A stretch of 64,000 bases of DNA from Candidatus Heimdallarchaeum endolithica. Its GTDB lineage: Archaea > Asgardarchaeota > Heimdallarchaeia > Heimdallarchaeales > Heimdallarchaeaceae. Shown piece by piece: positions 39,901-45,412 of the stretch. Position numbers and translations under genes: made by a program. The stretch is taken from NCBI GenBank assembly GCA_021513715.1, contig CP084167.1, positions 2,397,174 to 2,461,173 of the forward strand, written 5' to 3'. Below the pieces are notes generated by a model, which was given only the letters and a program-made list of their open reading frames with translations, had not been told where the DNA came from and did no database searches. How positions within the stretch are numbered: position 1 is the first letter of the stretch; every line of letters starts with the position of its first letter.

Positions 39901-40231
39901 TGGAGAAATAATTAAAAAACCGACAAAAGAAGATATATTATATATACAACTATACACAATAGTGAGATCACAACAAGAACTAGACGCAATAAATGCATTA
40001 AAAGGAATAGATTTGTTGAAATTTTATATGAGCGCTACAATACTAACTGTACATAATAGATTATTAAAAGACAAAATAAAAGGCTCTTTTTGGCTTAAAA
40101 TGAAAAGTGGATTTGAGAAACTTCTATCTGACACTGGAGCTACAGCAATTGATGTATCCGAAGCGTTGATAACCTATGCAAACATGGAAAAATACTTCTT
40201 TATATGGCGAAATAATTATTCCGATCGATAA
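21932..40231 (+). CDS. Giant multidomain membrane protein (6099 aa)
   Basis: An N-terminal signal or anchor segment (about 14-30) is followed by about 3950 residues rich in Ser, Thr, Tyr, Asn and sequons. Several ~200-250-residue segments start with an EF/DDF...W-type motif and look like concanavalin/LamG-like beta-sandwich domains (for example near 23.1, 24.7, 25.3, 25.9 and 26.5 kb). Three hydrophobic spans follow at about 4011-4030, 4041-4064 and 4172-4188. After them come about 1900 residues rich in Lys, Glu and Ile with few sequons, probably cytoplasmic. I recognise no enzyme there, but D5396...E5406-A-K5408 resembles a PD-(D/E)XK core. Start: AAAGGAG precedes an ATG that overlaps the upstream stop by four bases. 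The frame is open for 18.3 kb without interruption, so the gene is clearly under selection. Function unknown; surface sensing or attachment linked to an internal effector is a guess. Confidence 0.85.
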   Translation: MKKIITNKKIKSLKVSFLTIIIIIGVTFGDITHVISDYSYHPTNEFYFFHDRYFSVNNTFGWKGDYDIKSKSLSILDDHSIKKSVDISTWNGYSPLLLTVRTNTESSDAIDQLLIYDSNTSSIIMEKNNINVLRSVRIDYYIFPSTEYITIKIKDSDSNVYDCNIKEVALFTPQYHQIDLLSNTYAVPEEDYPLARWYETEYGYVTDQYLEHNARVVKTNEVEYGFSELSFYFEVPSVYMPTLNYMFSSAKETEQTIYQIDISVLDFDARTSYYTLKSEKEIYDSYPTINAVDLSSYAGHYINLKVKITWSNNIELSKLGLIINYLFIDGIVNEDYYTPGDTIAAEEYSKSLYKSKVKEIDDFTFIEGEGYVSYSNPLLMIDNNVEGGYLSYQIQNSVSVYEDDFYDIDLDGWYYNTNYTSNVDSSLYTDTLTNETKTTVHYDQNFNDSYIIDTSFTILGTSESRQSTFTILFNYDNNTHSGYGLRFGYGDEEKGYISLIRIINNLETELYFRNEEILKDVSYSISIIYSKNGTTVEISNSETINVYDSAFNNGFLGFAFDTIKAQITSVSVQMRDEYAIDRLHFRAMNTGTENVDVNFYVDQIDGNGLSRQLLAKIVLEKGKGLKQYTCPINPELIGFRVILSVEIVTPFIFPIYLDTIQFSGATPFGYTRYAWDYYRKGSKAYVDHDKLYYDGNEPSAYETPFDFTDSTDEIFYPKFGMNTPWQKIYDYEDSSNLFTSFDKFGDWKGIIDVTKSIHFSLTNNTNSMYGVKSLAPFQISGDFDIHLTFSSTSSFSFYDVLQVGLKNNEGDTFLAVGRKGDIYYLLIDGQERKVVSLTQSLTDFVFHLQWNNGTLTFEFGEKEIFSLFLDEPALYQSISNIELVIASQDFFDTTLKSVSAAYKNGYTTLRHRIFEEKFTDKSFSQWEVENSSTDYARIVNSQLYSYFGNSSDWHGVTLSHKQSLGLNFILEYGFDVLQSDKESKGKQKLSLMSNETEVLSVILEDIQSNDETPVMKINLYGTLIDSYILPSICINHALRIKKEGLNVQISYYDTLSWKDYLSFQINPNELNIDELVLSQEKYENLPYSDFYINYLSVDRYYYNMGYETNAVHSVLNEEFYSTITTDSNWIIDYTNCNESDIDFVNDEDILYLTPNNPNIATGTINFTRILSNVTDIEFTLDLMYSLIAIYKTGEFIININGGDLSLWLKFNGENITLTLSSQIESQSTTINKNFFDHNTLRLISSSSGLTLYSDFIKLGKLQPLLSIDSYAVSLRSVSLIIQTNFNSNPISFGLGRLAISDSDITVYQSPWSDGYTIINDYFSELNWATRGYNYYTQPFTITDGSQLQTKFTTERNDWYGNTYSKDYTFEMDFFMDVRFSFILNGDNGYQSFILENKIKYQNLIEVRFISENESICIQLLIQNVVVDSIIYEHSIIGGILRIQRIGDRVDVYGDWISNQHSFEKMFSYTNNLKDIYIDRIKIRQLSKTSSAHTMCIDGLYLNTRTLPVPNPYTPAIGEFVPLTYSTTFQSIDDYTSYVYGNVNSENVPFTHTNGLQTLFDFDSFSNEFRGRTFYKDIVCVDDFIFTFDISVNISYNKVGLLNIEFLDNSYQTVFLIQVITNDTLKINLYLRSSLIYTYEDEISSLLTNSFRLARAGTKILFGVFRGDYYVPLGSPLESSVSLLSSFNSDLFGMKITQAALFNNVTSPNSIVLNRIEINTASSDESNLIYRESINDPNFIASYDMWIRNETKLSISAFSNYYTGENITERLQLSIYLLPIGMPFSIDPENYVGSIIFLDNDIDTYTHSLMIIGYTGLFEVIVCIDRMIPISLFTLETSAPSSYAEAEKDYEYQSDIFGWEEEFEGYTNPTGWDESVWTKEIFISQETMTKDLWTCYNTQIQFTSSSLIIKHISQYKGTVTINIPPVNVSLYPFLSFDIMTTERFASESISLVIGNKSIDITPTIDTTLGFTTVRKNLYELIYPNVNETVGQITFAIYNPCTITIRNLQIYKIYDYDYVHYSNGENNSTADSVADIGFHVGTNTLIAFLLGRYCSQSRAEQELDIVNNIKAMYDVPVVSFYSDDINFIYWFNDSINLNKRVLLIVFDEIPTKLLDTYYYYDDFGRPFETSLLEDFQRNGNYLLWIGSAPFSKGVNPEGNLIDLDYEDYKQFSGQIVETDIDLQVNISDFGEELGISPYSTSWFVNVSSMPSSLGEWIGGYVNITGLIYNSSEHGNDILLHPYNYYFHMLSSFLGHNYGFLGVTDTSILVRLLDIVFIPPTQYDKIFGNLILKGPIFLEKRWSFEDQFQFLYVGTTDLVNVIIDNKSLTYAFPDILELEEYSISSVDGFSLVTNSSNIVSIDSITFINQGASTTPSVFNFDEPNSLDFKQNFVPISGGFDYDNGDENYVLKWRNNLSQPYSAALLDTQSYGDSVIQFEMGVYPTGDETHIGGIMLNIPVINSSSLFFDSLFIGFKMVGGGDLTFPLSLFVARYYSPTSYTVLYEKEITKLGNSFGGNNDILAPLKLTIIKTVTSTGLKLSIYSKVYRVYPYYGADELLEIQIENDGIYNCKTAWFGQDYSFDYDMRGTGKIGIFTTSTSFTFHHLSVYTTIANTCGDYVNLASGTSHISSDGLWLEGIMETAFQENVDTNYIFSIFDPSQSVASFDKKKYVEVSIVNTLGQKRSIVFSLGGWGTYVDNESIVGQPLYSYRTVDPFYSISSKEYDGTYMVIVTVDKGEIVFKVWERDSLSTVYTKEFVGFEAINSEAEIKLRISTINTVAYIDYIANGKMQASDLSFAYGRGLLGAGEVSYWLKGDTRYSLVLDNSLITSSYRVSNESLNTLYSTFLLNETSNLGYVSKYNSNTVYNISIIENTLYFNNNNMNFTFVNEHWYDLSYSFNLTYQILSITDTSKNEACPVEWEFYVNTSIVDGTEYSIDIFSFDGIVLIDKLSLPSLSSNFYDKDLGEWTYDTNYNVPSFSNIYSNTSSYLQLMIYSLMGPVNVTVFGDGKYIGSTLLEYNPFSSYSPAIINLENFDTTGLHKYTLYIDNVVEFDSLCLGETLPITEFLYTAPDDDNSYTDSRFSLDFSDSPYYNEKLGKVLCLHNADNYSVSISNLTSVSSLELYYKIPSEDKLTITLPLKATYVNDYTYDTRNILFELILSGDETKDTEIYTQGYTNYQLIQVWDTITDDNIWHYYQSAFTFYLQSVEYMSVGQSKTYNLYNNFDVSSPTDSLYNLYSLSAIESFDNYNLSFIATTTTNVFIDSFSLYTPPTPTFPALDLRTFALSSSAHWKSVTTNNLGRLDFGDMFNLTPYDDFSFYFSFSLETIAECNGFLSISTNLAFTFLTPTMWDYQPKFIDQPTSTLLAIPISAIGGLNRFIFRVYNHGLLNLTNTTSLYFQINVGLDHTFTPRLNSIQLSKNELNQTYIPEWVVSTPSTWIDLEGEYTSASDWVPVYNNASSSWGTFDILQRSVPLAGDVVINNVTLSEESFEYSQTNNYGQIQILNDFDPELYSNNTQIMCTFYYYLFADITSENNFSLISNLDISNITAIVFDGLIIHQPTSWNGSSFSTLVPINNTENHFQLDISSNPYTISNNSYLGYELSTNWHKKGFHSVTFFLNGVNQYTHNFSMVIDGLTDILVPFASATDYSLDISDKLSQERIYITLDEYKGGKNIPYFSYVDVARRPYASKDYLYSVVNFDGIAFHVTRMVWIGVADYNTQDKIGYAICAIITDQGTNHEVHELYVQKIEVMSAVPCSTDLELEEKAQSMGLSPTSSLSHKLGLSQMYIASAISSSRHKSVVLGLQESNYKLEVINNTVTLFLTNIKDIEYWNTGEEHLHTGVLSNYNVTIDNHTFSNFNATQMKIVLQDRLITINLLSQQLHILSGENVFAYILGEDSLSVSSGSSKLIASSTGLFLISEVTPISADSRPLSSSDSLMSAQESLYEMAENIDLEGYFIAIARSRWRQFHDFIQTNVLCPLKTLAKSSNLVVKYIFNQLFTHNSTFWKNVHQNWKAYVILLSSIAFTAYLYYACITMGTTYNPLFFYVGQIVKFSLVVQGSMFVGMVLLDLFNKPNFIAEGLSFQFSYMINKIKTIFCNVAKFITSVWNVLWDNNLTFNDKLEYLKGLAKRALDTVISFFKKIYKYLTVAMKALYGFIKNGVRDISYQSLSYTTRRFLFILLWIFTVGGCTGLSSTYEYDFVKSNTADLLHLNYLANHIDALDNNILLNYYGGIDFKAGSENLFMTLLMSSAHSFAKTVSGENNYPYFDEEQWLNNDTRAYWATEFLRELGFVVQVSETVGANVSKIFVPYTKDRKNNHLPESENKEADIVVYKVYDNEYDPDSTWHYEWFMGLSDNVHLPGGVALGVSESFFMGAMEMFLAKFDYTALWQDVRDVYLDPSDFYRHLAMVQIPGDIAAILSQGPDPYLVAQDILQKQMKDGQQFKHAYEETLELLSEDMRNLGLMSTKQIGFNPQREYVRLNFDSIEDIVANRKYLSNLKQRKELARMLQSGVILQFIQWGLFAPQMIYQKVLGTVMSLPEALAFSGFQLFLQMFGGRMSTSKMVRMLSNTQLSTLQRDKRWYQLMQSFGHAYWYNYVMEWLYSLQDISDSKILEILSTTYPEMVPRLSKFLPIAEREGIELKDKYVDGKNAKLDYFSSDESFKSKITDEMIKKFFIEELKKLIDSIFDTRGNYKNILQEFNEQQIDEFSKKDIDNIIKTLDSSNNDLSSVRELLYRFINPQLVGNLENGKIVVGLVIDNRGNVRIPLTKITKEGILNGQIPEAYSIGTKYFKGSFMYNILKQIYNLVQLNALFNEDRLLKLTESSSRKIDDDIKSLMTKLINEDKQLQSWLVNNKLITDEKLKFTTKELNENKFGNILLKILKRYYSTDIPQSVQGELFFIGLTFFRDALILTSDVHKKMKIAQINALNEIRIKHGLPIIDIISPWLKIIYDENGRATDIVANVKDEHGYYLSWLKLFLRSEETKNPYDDYHAGKTGSDGLVKGIKGYVFQDESTKEFIFYDVLTKMEFKLSISNHGKNPSLFSPKAVFEIPYSQMTEESKAFVEKMDYNIKTDPNDPNSKKIETHELINYGLKNSKNVIETIQRYLDLYPNKVSQKVYETITENEIKNLFNSKNKDAGFNVMHVYQKQTLYADLYALAAGELVPIKDEDGFIILFDNGKETNYRQILLNEKDMLGKRVSNMKFGLYTPVYEVNNLEKINIRGKYYPIYLHGETFARHTKNGMKYNNIIPITCADNTKLNIMPAIFYEPENKLFYSFKSDMSIWTGKTAEELRKNIKQDLDGKVSNENDNVNLPYIYISTNAEIVNNQIKVELAQKLVNNLANGEIDDQGIEKKIKWKLSLFNSVYEPKEGNNWYDYYSPNVGTFASIGTNGKSSRITSDLIIKNGDRLEAKEVNFEYGKVPIRYLKLFNIMSTGDYYSSNFDKYSKEGYNKFYSVQGKLLMSIQDGIEWDMHVEDIVGDLFLLRNSIKVEVDSQKKGQDNIALLGKNGIIEALRGGQTRWKKMTIKELENLAQAIQIRHKLFKFLDTEINVGTEMVNAVGIKYYSLEMEQEIYAAGVEIEKIKDTYDIKKSIDDIISIMQKVYGKEEINVYDEEIPYIETIYNEKIYLYDFINYRDGTISESKRKKIEEELVNNKIKVGTESGIYGSSSINILNLINPKDNELIGRVNIKSISTMLEAVFSQKSEYSIGTFLPEIFEEPRKELKKIYRLKEEEKLTPKIILDNEPYLKEALIMYIIDLAEAIYKKSIHQNLNSRGISQIKDTLIYYNKNKLQKIGSIIEYENKRKQVINYLKEELGLNRNSQKYSEEEEYLNLLKIFIIDIFRFNVDLKLFQKFIFLTSKQELVGGSGCYKRKLLVPMLALNFLMKIYDIYTGYRTWKIISDEEIIIDNGAGLDGLRFLKRINRIENKALKLYEEIRTKAKLENTLITKEYLENYRTVNTVEKTEERMIVDVLIKLYSENVPMPATVILKNFNGEIIKKPTKEDILYIQLYTIVRSQQELDAINALKGIDLLKFYMSATILTVHNRLLKDKIKGSFWLKMKSGFEKLLSDTGATAIDVSEALITYANMEKYFFIWRNNYSDR

Positions 40232-40307
40232 ATAAGAAAACTAAAAGAAACATTAATAGATAAATAACTAAAAACCCTCTTCCATCTTTTTTAAAAGGTT
40301 AGAGCTC

Positions 40308-40357
40308 TTTTGTCCCGTTTTCTATAGATTTTTTTTCTTTTAAAAATTTTTCCAAAG
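40308..40357. repeat. Dispersed ~48-bp motif, copy 2
   Basis: TGTCCCGTTTT, then about 16-17 variable T-rich bases, then CTTTTAAAAATTTTTC. It matches 778-826 in order, orientation and nearly in spacing (one base longer here). It lies in the 292-bp spacer between the giant operon and the ABC exporter genes. Confidence 0.45.
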
Positions 40358-40523
40358 AAAACGAAAAGAATGAATTTTTGAATTTTATTTTTTTTTAGTC
40401 TTTTATGTGCGTTTAATTCTTTTTCTATGAACTTTTTCAAGAGCAAGATTGACGTACAACAATTTGTATAAAAATCAAGTTGATCTCACTATTTTAATAA
40501 GTGTCCTATGTTACTTTATTTTA

Positions 40524-41255
40524 ATGAGCACAGAGTTTATTCGGGTAGAAAACCTTTGTAAGGCCTATATTTCTCCTGCAGAACGTTTGGACGTTCTTCG
40601 TGGTTGTTCTTTCACTATTTTCTCTGGTGATGTTGTTTGCCTTTTAGGTGTTAGTGGCTCTGGTAAGACTACTCTTTTAAATCTTCTTTCTGGTCTTGAT
40701 TCTCCTACTTCTGGAGAAATCTATTATGATGGTGTTCCTCTTCATTCTCTAACCTTGGACCAGATTTATGATTTTCGTCTAAAAAATATCGGTTTTATTT
40801 TCCAAGATTTTCATCTTTTAGAGCATTTTACAGCTCTTGAAAATGTTATGTCTCCCCTTCTTCTTCAAGGTCATTCAGAGTCTTTTTCTCGTAATCTTTC
40901 TTTGGATTTACTCTCTCAAGTTGGTTTATCTGATAAAGTTGATAGTTATCCAGATCAACTAAGTTCTGGTCAAAAACAACGTGTTGCTATTGCTCGTTCT
41001 CTTGCAAAAGTTCCTTTTCCTCGTCTGCTTATTGCTGATGAACCTACAGGTACACTTGATTCTCGTACAGGTGATTCCATTATGGAGCTTATTCTTGGTC
41101 TTTCTGTTGAACATAATCTTACTACTATTTTTACTACTCATGAACTATTTGTTGCTAAACTAGCTTCTCGCATTTTTTTGCTTCGTGGTGGAAAGGTTAC
41201 TTCCCTTTTACCCTCTGATTTGAATAATGAGTCTTTTCTTTCTTCCCTTGTATAA
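40524..41255 (+). CDS. ABC exporter ATPase, LolD/MacB/FtsE type
   Basis: About 243 residues from the chosen ATG. Walker A GVSGSGKTT, Q-loop FIFQDFHLLE, signature LSSGQKQRVAIARSL, Walker B LLIADEPTGTLDSRTG and an H-loop (TTHE) are all present. The order and the short C-terminus fit the LolD/MacB family, which pairs with FtsX-type permeases, and such a permease is the next gene. The frame extends upstream to a TTG at 40449, but family alignment and a TATA-like TTTTAATA about 30 bases upstream favour leaderless translation from 40524. The pair could export or extract membrane-attached substrates, perhaps the surface proteins encoded upstream (inference). Confidence 0.93.
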   Translation: MSTEFIRVENLCKAYISPAERLDVLRGCSFTIFSGDVVCLLGVSGSGKTTLLNLLSGLDSPTSGEIYYDGVPLHSLTLDQIYDFRLKNIGFIFQDFHLLEHFTALENVMSPLLLQGHSESFSRNLSLDLLSQVGLSDKVDSYPDQLSSGQKQRVAIARSLAKVPFPRLLIADEPTGTLDSRTGDSIMELILGLSVEHNLTTIFTTHELFVAKLASRIFLLRGGKVTSLLPSDLNNESFLSSLV

Positions 41256-41305
41256 TTTGAAAATTTAAATAGTTTAGATGTAATAAATTAATGTAGGATA
41301 GTAAA

Positions 41306-44164
41306 ATGAACTCTTTCCCTTCCTCTTCATCCTCTTCTCGGTTACGTTATTATTTTAAGCGCATTCTTTTTCATATAAAGCAAATTTTTAAGAATATTTC
41401 AAGTAAAAAGCTTAATAGTCTTATTGTCATTTTCGGCTTAGTCTTTTCTCTCACTTCTCTCTTTGTTTCTAGTATTTGGGTTGAAACCAATAAATCTCTT
41501 ATTTCAGATAGTTATATCGATAGCTTAGATTACGAGATGTATGTAACTTCCTATATGCCATATCGCATGAATGAGATATATGAATTTGTTATCTCTGATC
41601 CTCTTGTTTCTCAAGCTGATTATCTTTATCTCACTGAAGCTCTTTTCAATTTTGAAGATAAATCACCTGAATATAGATTTTTTCCAGAAAATAACCAAGA
41701 AGACCCCTCTAATCCCATTTCTATTACCTCTGCAATTCTTTTACCTTCTTCTTCAATTAATCGTATAGGAGTTAATTTTAATCTTGAAGGTAATTTGAGT
41801 CTTCGTTCTAATGAGATTTTAATCAGTGATTTTGAAGCGATAGAGTTAGAACGTATTTATAATTGTTCTATTGTTCCTGGTATTACTCTTAATCTAGCAA
41901 TAACAAAACGTATTCCTTACACTGATGGTGGTGAAGTTTACCTTAAATATTTTGATCTTAACGTCTATTCTAACTTTACAGTTGCTGCAATTTATTCAAC
42001 TAACTCTGCTAGAACTATTCTCAATAAGCTCTTGGGCGGTTATGGTTCTTCTCTAAGTCCTTTAGATGATTCAATTATTTTTCCACTAGAAGCTTTTTCT
42101 TCTTCTGATCTCTATACTTTGGAACGTAATGGACTCCTACCTAAACTCCTTGTCAAAACACGTGCCGATAAGATGCGTGAAAATGGCATTTCTCAAATGG
42201 TTGATTCTTTAGCTGCTTTACGTGACCGTATTACTGCTCGTTTTTACTTCAGTAACTGCATTTTGCTTGATGATGAGATTCAATCTATGGTGGATGAGTA
42301 TGGGCGTATTTCTAAATCCTTTGTTCTTTTTGTTCCATCTATTATTGTTTCTATGCTTCTTGTAATTGTTTCTTCAAATATAACTATCAATCAACGACAA
42401 GAGGAGGTTGGAATTCTAAGAGTGAAAGGAGCTCTACCCTATCAAATTATATTGTTATTTTTCTCTGAATTCATGATTCTCAGTTTTATTTCACTGATTA
42501 TAAGTTTCGGATTAAGTATTCTTGTTTCTGGAATATTAACTGGCCCTAGCAATTTTTCTTTTTTCTATTATTATCTGCAGATACCTATTTCAAATATTGA
42601 ATTGAATACTATTGCCGTCTTAGGAATTTATTTAGTTTCAATGTTCCTCAAACTTTATTCGTTTATTAGTCAAGAAGTAAAAGAAAGTTTTATTATTTCT
42701 AGACGTGGCCGTCAAGCAATTAATAAAAGTCTATTTGTATTTATTTTTATTCTTCTGCTAGTAGGTTTTATTTTTGAACTTATAGACTTTAAGAAAAGTA
42801 CGAATAGTTACTCGCATTCACTAACTTCTATGATTTTGAGCGTAAGACTTTTTTTATTATTTATAGGACTGATTTTACTTTTGCTTTATTTGTTATCTTT
42901 AACTTTAAATTTTGCTTTAGTTAAAATTAAACCTGTTTACTCATTATTGCTGAAAAAATCAAGTTTCTTTATCCACAAAAATATTCAGCGACCTCGTAAA
43001 TCTTTTTCCTCTTTAACACTTTTCTTTCTTATTGCTTTTTCTCTATTAAGCTTTAGTTTAGCTCTCCAGACTTCTCTTCTCAAGAACATTAATGATGAAC
43101 AATACTATTTACAAGGTGCAGATCTTAGAATAGTTTCTCATTCCACTAATATTAGTTCTTTTGAAGAGAAAATAGGAAAAATAGAGGGAATTGAAGAAGC
43201 TATGGGTATATATTCCGCGACAGCTAAAATTGCTTCACTTACTATTGAACTATTTGGAGTTGAACCCCTAAAATATCTAGAGATTGGTAGGTGGATTGAT
43301 GTAAGTTTTGTTAATTATTCCGCTTCAGAAGCTCTTCATAAACTTGTTTTAGATCCTTTTGGAATTTGTATAAGTGACTATATGGCAGAAAGATTAGGCT
43401 TTAGTATAGACCAGTCTATATATATTTCTGACTTCTTTGGTAGGTCTTCTTTCCTCTCATTTAATATTTCCTCTCTAATTCACTCTGCACCAGGACTAGG
43501 TTTTGCTCATGGAATTAACTCAAAAGTTGGAAGATATGTTGAAGAGTATATATTACTTAACAAGGAAATTCTCTCTACTTTTTTAGGGGTATCAAACGGT
43601 ACGTTGTTTTTGGCTTCAGTTTCTGACCCAAAAAAAGTGGATTCAATAAAAGATCAACTTTTGGAATTTGATGAAGTTGTTAGTGTTAACCCTGAAAAAA
43701 TTAACCCTAATTATATAGGTTACTTTATTCTACAGTTTATTCCAGATATATGGGCTATGTTAGCTATTTCTGTGACTTTTATCTTGATTATAAGTGTAGT
43801 ATATGTATTTATGTCAATTAACCACATATTACGGCAAAGAAGAGAAGAGTATGCTTTATTATTAGCTCTCGGCGCCAATCCAAGGAATATTCGTAAAATG
43901 ATATTCTTTGAATTAAATATTTATATTTTTGTTACACTATTTCTTGGTATACTTTTTGGTATTTTAAGTGCTTTAGGTTCACTGTATTTTGTCAAACCTT
44001 TGTTGATAACGCAAGAAATTATTCCTCTGAAACTTCATGTAAACTTTCTTCTATTGCTCTTAATTATTGTAGTTTTCTTATTTACCACTCTTTTTAGTTC
44101 TTTATCGATAATAAGGGCACAAACGAAAACTGATATCATTAATGAATTAAGAATAGAAAAATAG
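41306..44164 (+). CDS. FtsX/LolC-like ABC permease
   Basis: 952 residues with about ten membrane spans in the duplicated FtsX layout. A first span (about 31-55) is followed by a ~280-residue external domain, a block of six spans (about 345-600), a second external domain of about 200 residues, and three final spans. Sequences such as QRQEEVGILRVKGA and LRQRREEYALLLALGA are the cytoplasmic coupling helices typical of FtsX/MacB permeases. It follows its ATPase by 50 bases. It probably works as a mechanotransmission or lipoprotein-type exporter; the substrate is unknown. Codon use is CTT/TCT-rich in the first third, as in the ATPase. Confidence 0.92.
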   Translation: MNSFPSSSSSSRLRYYFKRILFHIKQIFKNISSKKLNSLIVIFGLVFSLTSLFVSSIWVETNKSLISDSYIDSLDYEMYVTSYMPYRMNEIYEFVISDPLVSQADYLYLTEALFNFEDKSPEYRFFPENNQEDPSNPISITSAILLPSSSINRIGVNFNLEGNLSLRSNEILISDFEAIELERIYNCSIVPGITLNLAITKRIPYTDGGEVYLKYFDLNVYSNFTVAAIYSTNSARTILNKLLGGYGSSLSPLDDSIIFPLEAFSSSDLYTLERNGLLPKLLVKTRADKMRENGISQMVDSLAALRDRITARFYFSNCILLDDEIQSMVDEYGRISKSFVLFVPSIIVSMLLVIVSSNITINQRQEEVGILRVKGALPYQIILLFFSEFMILSFISLIISFGLSILVSGILTGPSNFSFFYYYLQIPISNIELNTIAVLGIYLVSMFLKLYSFISQEVKESFIISRRGRQAINKSLFVFIFILLLVGFIFELIDFKKSTNSYSHSLTSMILSVRLFLLFIGLILLLLYLLSLTLNFALVKIKPVYSLLLKKSSFFIHKNIQRPRKSFSSLTLFFLIAFSLLSFSLALQTSLLKNINDEQYYLQGADLRIVSHSTNISSFEEKIGKIEGIEEAMGIYSATAKIASLTIELFGVEPLKYLEIGRWIDVSFVNYSASEALHKLVLDPFGICISDYMAERLGFSIDQSIYISDFFGRSSFLSFNISSLIHSAPGLGFAHGINSKVGRYVEEYILLNKEILSTFLGVSNGTLFLASVSDPKKVDSIKDQLLEFDEVVSVNPEKINPNYIGYFILQFIPDIWAMLAISVTFILIISVVYVFMSINHILRQRREEYALLLALGANPRNIRKMIFFELNIYIFVTLFLGILFGILSALGSLYFVKPLLITQEIIPLKLHVNFLLLLLIIVVFLFTTLFSSLSIIRAQTKTDIINELRIEK

Positions 44165-44195
44165 AAGTTGCTAATAAACATCTTGTCTTCTATTC

Positions 44196-45332
44196 TTAGA
44201 CAATAAGTAGTTCCTTTCGAGCTTTGTCTAATACTTCTTCAACCATAAATTCATACGAATCTTTCCATGAAAGAGTTCTAAAGGAAAAGTTACTGGGGTC
44301 AAAGCTCTTGTTAATATAGCTTTGTGGATCAATTACCATTATTTGAAGCGCAGGGAACATTGACCAAAGTAGATTTATTAATCTCATTTTTTCACTAGGT
44401 GGGAGAAGAATTTTCCACAAAAAACCGTCATCTGTCTGTCTAAAGTCAGAATCAAAAGGTAATGATAGATTCTGAAGGAGGTACACAATTTTGGTTAAGG
44501 CTCTAGTACCACAAATTACCTTAAATATAAGATCATCTTGTAAACCGTAAAATTGTGGGTCGAATTTTACTAGATAGTTTCTAATGACATTTTCTTGAAG
44601 AAACTTTATTCTTCGAGATAGCGTGTATTCAGGAATATCTAGCTCTTTAGCAATGTCTGCATTCTTTTTACTTGTATCTTCCAGTAGTTCTTTTAGAATC
44701 ATAAAATCTTCATAATGCATTCTGGGAAGAATATTTTTTGCTTTTTCTCTAATTATTTTTTGAAGAGAAAAAAAAGCAGGAACGTAATCTACGCTGTCAA
44801 TATTCTTTTCCCATAAATCCCAGTTAAAATTAGTGAATTCATTATTTTTTGGGTTCCAACATTCTAGATTTAATCTCGTTTTAATACCGTTTCCAATATA
44901 ATACGAGTGAACAATTTCCTTGATTATATCATGAATTTTCAAATATTCTAAAAAAGTAAAGATGTTGTTGACTGAATTAGAGGGAATGTGGACCTTTAAC
45001 ATTATTCCATTTATTGCACCGTAACATCTGCTCTGCTGAACTAGATATGGTTGAAATTGCAAAACTCTTTCTAAGACTTGTAGTTTATCTCTAGATTCTA
45101 CACGTAGTAAAAAAATATGGCTTTCTAAACCTAAAGCTTCAGGATAATATTCTGCATGAAAACCCTTGATAAACCCCTTATTCATTAAAGAATTTAACCG
45201 TTTTTTTACTGTCGGCGGGCTGAGATTGACTTCTTTTGCTAATTTAGAATAAGAAAATTTTGGTTCTTGAAAAATACTTTTCAAAATGGTATACTCTTCC
45301 ATTGAGAGAGATTTAGTAGCAAAAGAACTCAT
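44196..45332 (-). CDS. Tandem Lrp/AsnC-type regulator with two HTH domains
   Basis: About 378 residues from the ATG at 45332; a TTG extension to 45380 is possible but lacks support. The first half has an Lrp-type HTH (EYTILKSIFQEPKFSYSKLA, then SPPTVKKRLNSL), followed by a ligand-domain-like region. The second half repeats the plan with HYEDFMILKELL, then ADIAKELDIPEYTLSRRIKFL. Fused double-HTH Lrp proteins occur in archaea. It lies just downstream of thioredoxin on the same strand, so the two may share a transcript. The effector molecule cannot be inferred. Confidence 0.82.
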   Translation of the reverse strand: MSSFATKSLSMEEYTILKSIFQEPKFSYSKLAKEVNLSPPTVKKRLNSLMNKGFIKGFHAEYYPEALGLESHIFLLRVESRDKLQVLERVLQFQPYLVQQSRCYGAINGIMLKVHIPSNSVNNIFTFLEYLKIHDIIKEIVHSYYIGNGIKTRLNLECWNPKNNEFTNFNWDLWEKNIDSVDYVPAFFSLQKIIREKAKNILPRMHYEDFMILKELLEDTSKKNADIAKELDIPEYTLSRRIKFLQENVIRNYLVKFDPQFYGLQDDLIFKVICGTRALTKIVYLLQNLSLPFDSDFRQTDDGFLWKILLPPSEKMRLINLLWSMFPALQIMVIDPQSYINKSFDPSNFSFRTLSWKDSYEFMVEEVLDKARKELLIV

Positions 45333-45412
45333 TTTTAGACAAGGAGATAAAAATTTGAAGTTTTTATTCTTTGTCCACAAAAAGAATGAGAATAAACAAA
45401 AACAAAATGAGA

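Noticed and set aside
40449..40523. 25-residue N-terminal extension of the ABC ATPase from a TTG
   Set aside because: It is hydrophobic and lies outside the family alignment. A TATA-like box falls within it, and an ATG follows at the expected position.
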